Shown here one piece after another: positions 42,839 to 51,733 of a stretch of DNA of 64,000 nucleotides (the stretch's first letter is position 1; every line of letters starts with the position of its first letter). A program made the translations under genes and the position numbers. The DNA comes from Microcoleus sp. CAWBG506 (lineage in GTDB: Bacteria; Cyanobacteriota; Cyanobacteriia; Cyanobacteriales; Microcoleaceae). The stretch is taken from contig JAHREW010000002.1 in NCBI GenBank assembly GCA_020883125.1, positions 57,581 through 121,580 on the forward strand. Direction: 5' to 3'. A model generated the notes under the pieces. The model was not told where the DNA came from. It was given only the letters and a program-made list of their open reading frames with translations, and searched no databases.

Positions 42839-43864
42839 ATGAATGAATATCTCAAGGTATTCCAGGCTATTATCCAGTTTAGCGATCGATTGCTCGCAGA
42901 CGAATACAAATCCCTAGAAATGAAACAGTCAGCTACTAGCCTCAGCGTAGATGTGCAACCATGCATTCAAGAAATTAAGCAATCTGCCCTCAGACTCCAG
43001 GCTTTACTTCATGTGTGTTTTAAAGATGTATCTCATGCTGAGGATATCTGGCATAGCAAGCCGAGAATTGCTCAAGCATCTTCGGTGGATATTTGGGAGC
43101 AAATTGGCAAACTCAGCGGATGCGATGCGAGAATTCGTAATTTAGGAAAACATGGCAAATATGAAGCTGTTGTTAAAGTTCGCCAACTCTGGAAAGAAAA
43201 GGCTGCTAAGTTACAAAATCAGTGGTTTTTGTGGGATGAACCTCAGCAAAAGTTTCAAAGAGATACTATCGGTTTTTATGAGAAAAATAATTTACATAAA
43301 GAGTTACGAAATGAAGTTAATTCCCATGCAGAGCGGGTAGTTTTGGTTGTGGAAAATGAACTTTATGTAATTTTTAAAGAATTACAAGATCTCGACCTAG
43401 AAAAACTTGAATTTTGTATTGAATGCTTCGATATTCAAAGTCAATCTAAATTTAGAGAGCAAGTACAGTCCATAGGCGGAGAAATTGTCTCTAAGTTTAC
43501 CGAACCCATGAAATATTTGCCAATTTCTGATATGAAGACTTTTAAAGAAACTGTCAAAATTCCTGTGGAAACTCTGGTGCATAAAAGCAATATGGGAATC
43601 AGTTTGGTCGATCTTGAAGAATGTTGTAAATTGATTGGAGCTATTATAGATAATTTGATTATTTTAGTATTTGAAGACAGGATTAATTTAGCTATTCAAA
43701 CAATTGAAAAAATGATGATGTTCTACCATGATTTTTTAGATAAGCAGGTGAGATACCAGAAAGAAACGCCGGAACAGCGAGCGGCGGAAAAAGACTGGAT
43801 GGAATTGCATTGCCAACAACTCCACGAAGTTCAGCAGCATATTGAATCAGTCATTGGTCAATAG
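42839..43864 (+). CDS. 341-residue helical protein, divergent partner
   Basis: A soluble, mostly helical protein with several coiled-coil-like stretches (KYEAVVKVRQLWKEKAAKLQ, RNEVNSHAERVVLVVENELY) and a hydrophobic bit near the C-terminal third (LIGAIIDNLIILVF). No recognised family. The 78-bp gap to the 467-residue gene holds both start regions, so the pair is likely co-regulated. ATG 42839 is the start chosen. A 7-bp TTATTGG array follows the stop. Confidence 0.65.
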   Translation: MNEYLKVFQAIIQFSDRLLADEYKSLEMKQSATSLSVDVQPCIQEIKQSALRLQALLHVCFKDVSHAEDIWHSKPRIAQASSVDIWEQIGKLSGCDARIRNLGKHGKYEAVVKVRQLWKEKAAKLQNQWFLWDEPQQKFQRDTIGFYEKNNLHKELRNEVNSHAERVVLVVENELYVIFKELQDLDLEKLEFCIECFDIQSQSKFREQVQSIGGEIVSKFTEPMKYLPISDMKTFKETVKIPVETLVHKSNMGISLVDLEECCKLIGAIIDNLIILVFEDRINLAIQTIEKMMMFYHDFLDKQVRYQKETPEQRAAEKDWMELHCQQLHEVQQHIESVIGQ

Positions 43865-43899
43865 TTATTGGTTATTGGTTATTGGTTATTGGTTATTGG
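43864..43899. repeat. TTATTGG heptamer array
   Basis: About five 7-bp units (GTTATTGGTTATTGG...) directly after the stop of the 341-residue gene. Similar TAACCAATAACC units lie at about 60563-60630. Confidence 0.85.
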
Positions 43900-43970
43900 C
43901 GTCGCCAGCCAGCGAAGTCGAAGGGCAGGGCGACGCAAATAACAACTAACCATCAACAACAGTGAACTGA

Positions 43971-44294
43971 CTATTGATATTGACCGCTGATTTCGTAGGC
44001 GATCGCCCCGAAAGAGGCTAAGCTAGCTAAAATTAACATTCCTGCTGGCATGAATTTGCGAGTTTTGACTAACCGCAGAATAAACACAACTACTAAAACA
44101 GCAGAAATGGCGGCTGCTAATATCAAACCCCAACTTTGTCCCATGAGCTGGGCGATGCCAGCTAAAATTAGCAGCGAACCGCTAACGAGACCTGAAATTA
44201 AGGAGGCTTGGCTTTTTGCCTTGACGTAGCCCATGATGCCACCAATCAAGGTTAAAGTGCCGTAGCCCAGGGCTGCTGCTATACCTAAATTCAT
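43971..44294 (-). CDS. TMEM14 family membrane protein
   Basis: A 107-residue protein with four hydrophobic segments (GYGTLTLIGGIMGYVKAKSQ, LISGLVSGSLLILAGIAQLM, WGLILAAAISAVLVVVFILR, AGMLILASLASFGAIAYEI). The GGIMGYVKAKSQASLISGLVSG signature is that of TMEM14/UPF0136; plant relatives (FAX) export fatty acids from chloroplasts. Whether this one moves lipids is inference. The gene diverges from the DUF815 gene. Confidence 0.88.
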   Translation of the reverse strand: MNLGIAAALGYGTLTLIGGIMGYVKAKSQASLISGLVSGSLLILAGIAQLMGQSWGLILAAAISAVLVVVFILRLVKTRKFMPAGMLILASLASFGAIAYEISGQYQ

Positions 44295-44352
44295 TTTTTA
44301 TCCTTCTGATATCACAAGTGCATCTAAATTTATACAGCGCGGCCTGCAATTA

Positions 44353-45726
44353 GTGTCACGAATTGTTAGAAAATTTATTAAACCCCACTGGGATATTTCA
44401 CTTCGTTATAGAACTGTAATTATGTCGGCCCTAACTTCTGGTGCGATCGCCCAAATTCGCTACTTCCAACGCCAAGCAGCATCTCTGTTGCTATATCAAT
44501 CTGTCTTCAAAAGCCCTGCTGGTAAAGCTTTTCTGGATTTGTTGCAAGCCCTGCACCACAGCGAAGTCAGCGGTCTTGACTGTCTGACAGCCTATGGGAA
44601 CTGGTTTAAAGTTCAGGCTGCTAAAAATGTGAGCTGGAAAGGTTTCCTGATTTCCCAAATCCTCAAAGACGAAAACCCCTTTTCTCGCCAAGCTCAAAAA
44701 ACAGATTTTGCCAGTTTATCTCCCGCCTTAGTGGAAGCCGCACGACATGATTTACAAGTGTTACAAAATCTTTATCAATGCAGTGGGGAGCAGTTGAGTA
44801 AGTGGGTGCGAGTCGCTGGACAACTGGAAGCCGTACCTCCGATTTGGGATTCCGAAACAATCAAAGAAAGCGACGATTTGCCTCTGCCTGGAAAACTGGA
44901 AAATTGGTCTAGTGCTGCGGAATATTTGGCAGAATATTACCGAAAGTTTGGCACTGGTTTATTTGCTGAATATCGCGCCTTTGGGTGGCGAAACGGTCAG
45001 TTGGCGAGTATTTATCATCCCGATAGCATCAAGTTGAAAGAGTTGGTTTGCTGCGATTGGCAGCGAGATGCTTTGGTCAAAAATACGGAATTTTTGCTGG
45101 CTGGTTATCCGGCTTTGCACGTTTTGCTATACGGTAGTCGTGGTTCTGGTAAGTCTTCTTTGGTGAAGTCGCTGTTGAATGAGTTTGGCGATCGCAATTT
45201 GCGCTTGATTGAAGTATCTAAATCCGATTTGCAAGATTTGCCGCTAATTATGGAACAGTTGCGAGGTGTTCCTCAAAAGTTTATTATTTTTGTAGATGAC
45301 CTTTCCTTTGAGGAAGATGATGATGCTTTTAAAGCCTTGAAAGTGGTTTTAGAAGGGAATGTCACCGCCAAAGCTCAAAATGTAGTTGTTTACGCCACAT
45401 CTAATAGGCGGCATTTAATTCGAGAGTTTTTTGACGATAGACCCCGCCCCCGCGATGGTGATGAAATTCACGCTTGGGATACGGTGCAGGAAAAACTTTC
45501 ATTTAGCGATCGCTTTGGCTTGACTTTAACTTTTGAACCGGCCGATCAAAACACTTATTTAACCATTGTCCGACATCTGGCACTCCTGGCTGACATCCAA
45601 CTGGCACCTGAAGATTTGGAACACCGGGCTAAAGAGTGGGCAACTCGCCGTAATGGGCGATCGGGCCGAACAGCCCGACAGTTTGTAGATTTTCTGAAGG
45701 CAGAGTTAGCTCTTTCACAAAAGTAG
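44353..45726 (+). CDS. DUF815 family AAA-type ATPase
   Basis: A 457-residue protein with the C-terminal P-loop ATPase domain of DUF815. Walker A is LLYGSRGSGKSS (near 261), Walker B FIIFVDDLSFEE, and the sensor region VVYATSNRRHLIREFF. The N-terminal half (about 1-200) is helical and variable. The longest frame starts at GTG 44353; an ATG at 44422 (MSALTSGAIAQI) is equally plausible. Function is unknown in the family; relatives resemble DnaC-like ATPases. The TerB-like gene follows 34 bp downstream and is probably in the same operon. Confidence 0.85.
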   Translation: MSRIVRKFIKPHWDISLRYRTVIMSALTSGAIAQIRYFQRQAASLLLYQSVFKSPAGKAFLDLLQALHHSEVSGLDCLTAYGNWFKVQAAKNVSWKGFLISQILKDENPFSRQAQKTDFASLSPALVEAARHDLQVLQNLYQCSGEQLSKWVRVAGQLEAVPPIWDSETIKESDDLPLPGKLENWSSAAEYLAEYYRKFGTGLFAEYRAFGWRNGQLASIYHPDSIKLKELVCCDWQRDALVKNTEFLLAGYPALHVLLYGSRGSGKSSLVKSLLNEFGDRNLRLIEVSKSDLQDLPLIMEQLRGVPQKFIIFVDDLSFEEDDDAFKALKVVLEGNVTAKAQNVVVYATSNRRHLIREFFDDRPRPRDGDEIHAWDTVQEKLSFSDRFGLTLTFEPADQNTYLTIVRHLALLADIQLAPEDLEHRAKEWATRRNGRSGRTARQFVDFLKAELALSQK

Positions 45727-45760
45727 TACAATTCAAACATTAAAGAATGAGGAAATTACC

Positions 45761-46207
45761 ATGGGTTTATTTGATAAGATAGCGCAGACTCGCCAACATA
45801 GTGAAGTCACTTTGGGGCCGGCGGAAGCATTTGCAGCGATCGCCCTAATTGCCGTAGCCGCCGATGGTTACATTAATGACAACGAAAGTCAAGTCTTAAG
45901 CATGACTTTATCTCGGATGCAACTGTTTAGAAGCTATCCGAATGATGTCATGAAAAAAATGCTCGATCGACTACTGATGCTGCTGCAAAGACAAGGAGTT
46001 CAGGTATTATTTAATGCGGCTTTAGCCACACTTCCCGACGAACTAAAAGAAACTGTTTTTGCGGTTACAACTGATATTGCTTTAGCAGATGGTGAAGTTT
46101 CCGAAGAAGAAGAACAGCTTTTGAACGATCTGTACATTTCCTTGGGACTTTCCGAAGAAATTGCACTCAAAATTATCGACGTGATGTTGATTAAAAACAA
46201 AGGTTAA
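45761..46207 (+). CDS. TerB-like (tellurite resistance) family protein
   Basis: A 148-residue helical protein with two halves of TerB type: FAAIALIAVAADGYINDNES and FAVTTDIALADGEVSEEEEQ, each with an acidic metal-binding DG...E pattern. TerB-like proteins bind metal and are found with membrane stress systems. It follows the DUF815 gene closely and precedes menI by 25 bp. Ribosome site GAGGAAAT lies upstream. Confidence 0.85.
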   Translation: MGLFDKIAQTRQHSEVTLGPAEAFAAIALIAVAADGYINDNESQVLSMTLSRMQLFRSYPNDVMKKMLDRLLMLLQRQGVQVLFNAALATLPDELKETVFAVTTDIALADGEVSEEEEQLLNDLYISLGLSEEIALKIIDVMLIKNKG

Positions 46208-46232
46208 AAAATCCATTTAAGGAGAAAATTTA

Positions 46233-46712
46233 ATGAGTTTTGAATTAAATAAACACCAGATTTTTAACTCAAAACTCAAACCTCAAAACTCAAACCTACT
46301 GGAAATGTCTTTTACTTACACCCGCACTGTCCGCTTTCAGGATACCGATGCTGCTGGAGTTGTATACTTTACTAACGTCTTGGCAATGTGCCATGAAGCC
46401 TATGAGGCATCTCTGGCCGCATCGGGAATCAATCTCAAAGCATTTTTTAGCAATGCCGAGCTAGCCATTCCGATAATTCATGCTAATGTAGATTTTTACC
46501 GCCCGATGTTTGCGGGCGATCGACTAACTATTCAATTGACACCAAAACAGCTTGCAGGCGATGAATTTGAAATTGCCTATAAATTGTTATTGGGAGAAAT
46601 TACAGGCAAATCCGCAGCTAAGGCTGTTACTAAGCACGTCTGCATTGATTCAGTTAACCGAACTAGAACACAGCTATCGGAACAATTAATGCAGTGGCTC
46701 AGCCAATTTTAG
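46233..46712 (+). CDS. menI: 1,4-dihydroxy-2-naphthoyl-CoA hydrolase
   Basis: A hotdog-fold thioesterase that releases DHNA from its CoA ester in phylloquinone synthesis. The core starts SFTYTRTVRFQDTDAAGVVY, containing the catalytic-Asp motif, followed by FTNVLAMCHEAYEASL and ANVDFYRPMFAGDRL, as in Slr0204. ATG 46233 has a strong AAGGAG site; homologues start like the internal ATG 46305 (MSFTYTR). The 24 extra residues come from a low-complexity AACTCAAA-type insertion that starts right after an ATG-AGT-TTT. Either start is possible. The other men genes lie at 48-52.6 kb on the opposite strand. Confidence 0.9.
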   Translation: MSFELNKHQIFNSKLKPQNSNLLEMSFTYTRTVRFQDTDAAGVVYFTNVLAMCHEAYEASLAASGINLKAFFSNAELAIPIIHANVDFYRPMFAGDRLTIQLTPKQLAGDEFEIAYKLLLGEITGKSAAKAVTKHVCIDSVNRTRTQLSEQLMQWLSQF

Positions 46713-46743
46713 ATTTTAGATTGTTTGTACTGTTTATTTATTG

Positions 46744-47727
46744 ATGATTAATATGCCAAATCGCAATCGCAATTATGCCATCGTCGGCACCGGAGCTTTA
46801 GGCGGATTCTACGGTGCTAAACTGCAAAAAGCAGGTTTAGAAGTTAATTTTTTGCTACGCACCGATTACGAACACGTCAAAAAACACGGTTTGATTGTCG
46901 AGTCTCCCGAAGGTGACTTCACCCTCTCCCAAGTCCGCGCCTACCACGACGCGCACAAAATGCCTAAATGCGATGTCGTAATTGTAGCCCTAAAAACCAC
47001 TCAAAATCACTTATTGCCAAATATTTTACCTGGTTTATTAAAAGATAATGGCGTGGTTTTAGTATTGCAAAATGGACTGGATATCGAACCAGAAGTAGCT
47101 AAAATAGTCGGTGCAGAACGAGTGATTGGCGGCCTGTGTTTTTTATGTTCTTATAAAATTGGGGCCGGTCACATCTGCCATCTAGATTACGGGACAATCA
47201 CCCTGGGGGAATATTCCGAAGACTATAATTCCCCAAAAATAACTAATAGATTGAATCTGATAGCGAAGGATTTTAAACACGCCAAAGTTCCGATTAAATT
47301 GAGCGAAGATTTACTTTTGTCGAGGTGGAAAAAACTGGTTTGGAATATTCCTTATAATGGACTGTCTGTATTATTGAATGCGAGAACAGACGAACTGATG
47401 GCTAATCCAGACACTCTGATTTTAGTTGAAGAAATCATGAGGGAAGTAGTAGCGGGGGCGAAAAGTTACGATCGCATTATTCCCGATAATTTTATTCCAC
47501 ATATGCTCGACTACACTCACAAAATGAAACCTTACCGCACCAGCATGAAAATCGATTACGATGAATTGCGCCCCCTCGAAGTTGAAGCGATTTTTGGGAA
47601 TCCCATACGATTAGCGGAGCAAAGAGGAATTAAGTTGCCACAAATAGAGGTGCTTTACCGAATGTTGAAGTTTGTGGATGCTCAAAATCAAGAATTGGAA
47701 AGGAAGCGACAGCTATTAAGTTTGTAG
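46744..47727 (+). CDS. Ketopantoate reductase (PanE/ApbA) family oxidoreductase
   Basis: About 327 residues from ATG 46744, with another possible ATG at 46753. The N-terminal NADP-binding Rossmann motif is YAIVGTGALGGFYGAKL. The C-terminal helical domain has SRWKKLVWNIPYNGLSVLL, with the Lys and Asn expected for catalysis, and MKIDYDELRPLEVEAIFGNP. Family members reduce 2-dehydropantoate to pantoate in CoA synthesis, but many relatives have other 2-oxoacid substrates, so I do not give a symbol. Confidence 0.85.
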   Translation: MINMPNRNRNYAIVGTGALGGFYGAKLQKAGLEVNFLLRTDYEHVKKHGLIVESPEGDFTLSQVRAYHDAHKMPKCDVVIVALKTTQNHLLPNILPGLLKDNGVVLVLQNGLDIEPEVAKIVGAERVIGGLCFLCSYKIGAGHICHLDYGTITLGEYSEDYNSPKITNRLNLIAKDFKHAKVPIKLSEDLLLSRWKKLVWNIPYNGLSVLLNARTDELMANPDTLILVEEIMREVVAGAKSYDRIIPDNFIPHMLDYTHKMKPYRTSMKIDYDELRPLEVEAIFGNPIRLAEQRGIKLPQIEVLYRMLKFVDAQNQELERKRQLLSL

Positions 47728-47807
47728 TAATTTGGAATTCATTAGGTTTGTAGTCATGACTTTAATCGTCACTACAAACCATTTTTTATTACCGACTAAC
47801 AGGAGAT

Positions 47808-48016
47808 GATATCAATTGCGGTTGTATCGGAATGATTTAACCGCGAAGGCGCAAAGGACGCGAAGGAAGAGAAGAGAGAGTTTAATACAGGACGATGAAG
47901 AGAGGATTTTATATGAAGCTGCATAGAATTCGATCCCCCCTAACCCCCCTTAAAAAGGGGGGGACAAGAGTCCAATCAAAGTCCCCCTTCTTAAGGGGGA
48001 TTTAGGGGGATCGGAA
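47808..48016. repeat. Dispersed repeat plus CCCCCT-hairpin before menE end
   Basis: 47808-47920 is a second copy of the unit at about 21434-21544 (GATATCAATTGCGGTTGTAT to GGATTTTATATGA). 47932-48016 is a long inverted repeat, GATCCCCCCTAACCCCCC versus GGGGGATTTAGGGGGATC, common in cyanobacteria and able to act as a terminator for convergent genes. The end of the first repeat's sequence also recurs at 48046-48060 inside the menE stop region. Confidence 0.8.
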
Positions 48017-48027
48017 TATGTGCAACT

Positions 48028-49473
48028 TCACATTAAATTGGTATAACGGATTTTATATGACACGATCGCCATTTCTTGTAATAATTCGCGATTGATTTTC
48101 CCTTGGGAATTTCGCGGTAATTCTGCCGCCAAAACCCAATATTTAGGCCGCTTAAACTTGCTCAATTTACCTTCTATTGCCCTTTGCAAATCTGTGACAG
48201 TAACTGCGACATTTGTGGGAACGTAAATCGCTGTTACTACTTGACCCCAATGTTTGTCTAGCACACCAATTACTGCCACGTCGGCAACTAAATTAGTCGT
48301 CCTAATGGCGGCTTCTACTTCGGCAGGAAATACGTTTTCTCCGCCTGTAATAATTTTATCACTCTTGCGTCCCACAATGTTTAAGTAGTTATTATTATCA
48401 AAAAATCCCAAATCATCTACTTGAAAATAGTCGCTAGTACCCCATATTTTAGGATAATAACCCAAGGCTAAAGACTTGGAATTTACTGCAATATTTCCGA
48501 CTTGATTGCCACCCAAGATTTCGCCTTTAACACTACCAATTGTTACTTGAGCGTGGGGCAAAATATGACCAGAACTGTTATTACCAGCTAGGAAATCTTC
48601 GGGTTTGAGTGTGGCAATTTGCGAAGCTGTTTCTGTCATGCCATAGGTTAGGGCTAATTTAATTTCATATTTTCTAGCTGCTGCCAAAAGTTCTGGCCAA
48701 GCGGGTGCACCGCCCAAAAGTACGGTAGGAAATCGTCGAAGCCAATTGGCTGTCTCTGGATTTTGCAACAGGCGTTGCAGTTGAGTTGGAACTAGGGAAA
48801 TGAAAAATTCTTCTGGTTGAATATCGCATTTTTCGCCTGATTCTAGTCTTTTAAATACCTGGATTGCCAGTTTTCCCCCTGTACTAAAGCAACGCATGAA
48901 TTGCATTAAACCGCTGACGTGATATAAGGGCAAAACGCAGAATGAGTTAATTCGATCGAGTTGAAAATATTGTTGGAAACCTTGAACTGATGCGGTTAGT
49001 GTTTCCCAAGTGTGGATGGCAAAACGGATTTTTCCTGATGAACCACCGGTGGGAATCATAATTAATGGTAATTTGTCAGTTTCGGAGGGATGGATATCCG
49101 GCGAATGGAATTCGTTGCTACATGAAGAAAATCTGCTTTCGTAAAGTGTAATGTCTCCCAAAATTATGTCTGGTTTGACTAAATCAAAAACTTGTTGCCA
49201 TTCTGATTTTCCCCAGTTGGGATTGCACAAAAAAATGTGGGATTTGGTGGCACAAGCAGCTATGAAACTGGCAATAAATTGTACTGGTTCTGATTCGGCT
49301 AGGAAAATTATTTTTGGTGTGGGCTGTGGTTGATTGTGGGTTAGTTGTGGAAATAGGCGATCGACTATTTGACCAATTTGGCGACTCTCACCACCAATCA
49401 GCCAATTGTCAGGCAATCTGGATGCGATCTTTAGAATATTTGCTGTTACATTTGTTCCCATAGATGCTTTCAC
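48028..49473 (-). CDS. menE: o-Succinylbenzoate-CoA ligase
   Basis: A 481-residue AMP-forming ligase that activates OSB in phylloquinone synthesis. The phosphate-binding motif is IMIPTGGSSGKIRFA (near 135), then LALTYGMTETASQIA (near 278), and the C-terminal GRKSDKIITGGENVFPAEVE and PRNSQGKINRELL with the catalytic Lys. The start is GTG 49473, overlapping the menC stop by 4 bases; an ATG five codons later is an alternative. The last ~10 residues (SYKIRYTNLM) are encoded by a dispersed repeat, so the stop codon was supplied by that repeat. Confidence 0.9.
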   Translation of the reverse strand: MKASMGTNVTANILKIASRLPDNWLIGGESRQIGQIVDRLFPQLTHNQPQPTPKIIFLAESEPVQFIASFIAACATKSHIFLCNPNWGKSEWQQVFDLVKPDIILGDITLYESRFSSCSNEFHSPDIHPSETDKLPLIMIPTGGSSGKIRFAIHTWETLTASVQGFQQYFQLDRINSFCVLPLYHVSGLMQFMRCFSTGGKLAIQVFKRLESGEKCDIQPEEFFISLVPTQLQRLLQNPETANWLRRFPTVLLGGAPAWPELLAAARKYEIKLALTYGMTETASQIATLKPEDFLAGNNSSGHILPHAQVTIGSVKGEILGGNQVGNIAVNSKSLALGYYPKIWGTSDYFQVDDLGFFDNNNYLNIVGRKSDKIITGGENVFPAEVEAAIRTTNLVADVAVIGVLDKHWGQVVTAIYVPTNVAVTVTDLQRAIEGKLSKFKRPKYWVLAAELPRNSQGKINRELLQEMAIVSYKIRYTNLM

Positions 49474-50489
49474 GATTTTTTTGAGTTATCAGTGGTAATG
49501 TCAAATCCAAAATCTAAGATTGAATGATTTTTGTCGTCGAACCAGTCATCAGTACCGAAGCCTAATGCTCTAGAATTGGAAAACAATTCTAGAGCTAGAT
49601 TTAATGCTGCTTGTCTGCCTATCTGGGTTTCAAATACGGATGAAAAAACAGCGTCTATAGGGTGGATTTCACAAAATTTCCGCAGTTGGGATGGCGAACC
49701 GAGGATGGCTGGTTTGATGACGAAAATCCCCCTCCAGCCTCCCTCGTAGCATTCTTGGATGCGATCGAGATTGGCTACTGATTCGTCTAGGGCGATCGGA
49801 GTTTTGTAAACAGCACTCAATGCTAGCATTTTATCAAATTGTGATACAGGTAATGGCTGTTCTAAAAATTCAATTTTTACGGATAAGTCTGGATTTTTTA
49901 ACAGATTGTCGCCAGTGTTTAGCCAGGTTTCAGCTTGGGAGTAATTGAGTCCACCGTTGGCATCTAATCGTAAAAATGCTGGATCGCGATCGCCCAAATC
50001 ATCCATTGCCTCGATTAGCTGCTGAAAAACCTGTAATTCTTCGTCAATTGCCGCCACACCAATTTTCCATTTAAACGTCCTAAATCCCTGTTGCCAAAGC
50101 GTTTGTAAAGCTGATAAAGCTGTTTTACCGGCGGGTAACAAACCACTGTACCGACTATTTTCTGCCTCGTGTAGAATGGATGCAGAGCCTGAACACGAGT
50201 TAGATAGTGCTGACTCGAAGCCAAATTGACAAGCAGGCAATTCACTGGAAATAGCGAAAATAGTTGCTTCTGAAATATTAGTTGGTAACGAGGTGCAAAA
50301 ATCTAAAGCTTGGTCAAAAGTTTCGGAACCAAACCAACTCAACGGGGCAATTTCTCCCCAACGAATTTGACCTGTTTCGTCGGTAAGTTTCAGGATAATT
50401 CCCGCTCGCATATCCCAAACACCGTGACTTGTTTGTAATGGACGCTTAAATTTTCGATGATAAGTCTGAAATTGAAATTGATATAGCAT
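49470..50489 (-). CDS. menC: o-Succinylbenzoate synthase
   Basis: A 339-residue enolase-superfamily enzyme that dehydrates SHCHC to OSB. The catalytic Lys pair is in TFKWKIG (near 140). Metal ligands are in RLDANGG (near 178), FLEQPLP (near 208) and ALDESV (near 233), and the second-side Lys is in VIKPAILGSP (near 256). N-terminal capping domain: FKRPLQTSHGVWDMRAGIIL. The gene is translationally coupled to menE (4-bp overlap) and 76 bp downstream of menH. Confidence 0.92.
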   Translation of the reverse strand: MLYQFQFQTYHRKFKRPLQTSHGVWDMRAGIILKLTDETGQIRWGEIAPLSWFGSETFDQALDFCTSLPTNISEATIFAISSELPACQFGFESALSNSCSGSASILHEAENSRYSGLLPAGKTALSALQTLWQQGFRTFKWKIGVAAIDEELQVFQQLIEAMDDLGDRDPAFLRLDANGGLNYSQAETWLNTGDNLLKNPDLSVKIEFLEQPLPVSQFDKMLALSAVYKTPIALDESVANLDRIQECYEGGWRGIFVIKPAILGSPSQLRKFCEIHPIDAVFSSVFETQIGRQAALNLALELFSNSRALGFGTDDWFDDKNHSILDFGFDITTDNSKKS

Positions 50490-50565
50490 TTACTGAATAG
50501 GGAATAATTAGCACTGAGATTGTGCGGTTGGCTCAGAATTAAACAGAGGTGGCGCGTAAGTTTTG

Positions 50566-51366
50566 TTAGTTATAAAATTGTCTCACAGCGCCGACAAATT
50601 CATCGATATTTTCAAAATGGATGTTGTGACCAGCTTTGGATACAATTTTGTTATGGGCTGCGGGACATAAACTGGCAATTTCTGCATTAATCTTTTGAAA
50701 TTTATCATCGTATTCTCCCGCTAGCAACAGGAGAGGAATTTGATTTTGTGCTAGTTTTTCCCAGAGAGAGGGCTGGTTGCCGGTTCCCATGTTGCGCAGG
50801 GATTTGGCTAATTCTATGGGGTTATTTGCTAAACGGGTTTCGATGAGTCGCTCGAAATTAGGAGATTTTTTTAAGGATGGGAACAAAGGGCGATCGTACC
50901 AGTAGTATAAAAATTCTTTAAGGTTGCTATTTTCCAGTTTTTGTGCTATCTGCAAATCGGATTCTAGGCGGTGCGATCGCTCTTTTTGGGTCTTCAATCC
51001 CGGCGAAGCTGACTCCAGCACTACTTTCTCGAATCTGTCAGGAAAATGCAAGGTCATATAAAGCGCCAATCGCCCGCCCATTGAATAGCCTAATAACAAA
51101 CATTTGTGTATTTGTAAATCATCTAATAGGTGTATCAATGCTAGCGCTGTATTTGACATATTATAGCAAGTTTCTTCGCCCATGATGCTGGTTTTTCCGT
51201 GACCGGGAAGGTCAACTGCTAGACAGTAATATTTTTTATAAAGTAAGGCAATGATCTGAGTAAAATCTTGCAAATCACCAGTAAATCCGTGGAGTAATAA
51301 AATTATTGGCTGTGTGGATTTTCCAGTAAAGGAATAGTTAAAGTTATATTTTTTAAGGTGTTTCAT
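50566..51366 (-). CDS. menH: SHCHC synthase, alpha/beta hydrolase
   Basis: A 266-residue alpha/beta hydrolase. The oxyanion segment is IILLLHGFTGDLQDF, the nucleophile Ser is in LLGYSMGGRLALYM (near 93), the acid in LLAGEYDDKF, and the His in SKAGHNIHFENIDEF (near 247). It removes pyruvate from SEPHCHC to give SHCHC. The match is by fold, motif and position directly upstream of menC-menE. No membrane segment. The gene upstream on this strand is menA. Confidence 0.88.
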   Translation of the reverse strand: MKHLKKYNFNYSFTGKSTQPIILLLHGFTGDLQDFTQIIALLYKKYYCLAVDLPGHGKTSIMGEETCYNMSNTALALIHLLDDLQIHKCLLLGYSMGGRLALYMTLHFPDRFEKVVLESASPGLKTQKERSHRLESDLQIAQKLENSNLKEFLYYWYDRPLFPSLKKSPNFERLIETRLANNPIELAKSLRNMGTGNQPSLWEKLAQNQIPLLLLAGEYDDKFQKINAEIASLCPAAHNKIVSKAGHNIHFENIDEFVGAVRQFYN

Positions 51367-51517
51367 TTGTGATTAATAGGAATTACGCAAAAAACCAGAA
51401 TTCTTCAAAAGAATGTCGCTTTTTTAGACAAATATTCACGCAGAGACATGGTTTTTGACTCCCCATGCATCCAGAACTCATTAATAAAAATCATTCTGTT
51501 TCTAGTAAGGACTTTAG

Positions 51518-51638
51518 GGGTGCATTTGTGTTTGGCAAATATATTCGTAGGGGCGAAGCATGACCGCAGACAATTTATTAGCGATCACCATAGATTTACA
51601 GCGGTCATGCTTCGCCTATGCAAAATCGGGATGCTCCC
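51518..51638. repeat. 121-bp palindromic dispersed repeat, copy 4
   Basis: In the spacer between menA and menH. The right end is GGGATGCTCCC and the left end GGGTGCATTTG; the internal dyad GGCGAAGCATGACCGC is conserved. The flank TAGTAAGGACTTTAGG is shared with copy 3 at 32740. Relative to copies 1-3 the outer parts are in reverse order. Confidence 0.88.
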
Positions 51639-51733
51639 GACTTTAGTCATGATTGACTAAAATTTGGCAAAAATGACTAAAGCCCTGAATAAAAACCATA
51701 TTTCTGTTTTACTTCAATTGGCGATCGCCCGAT

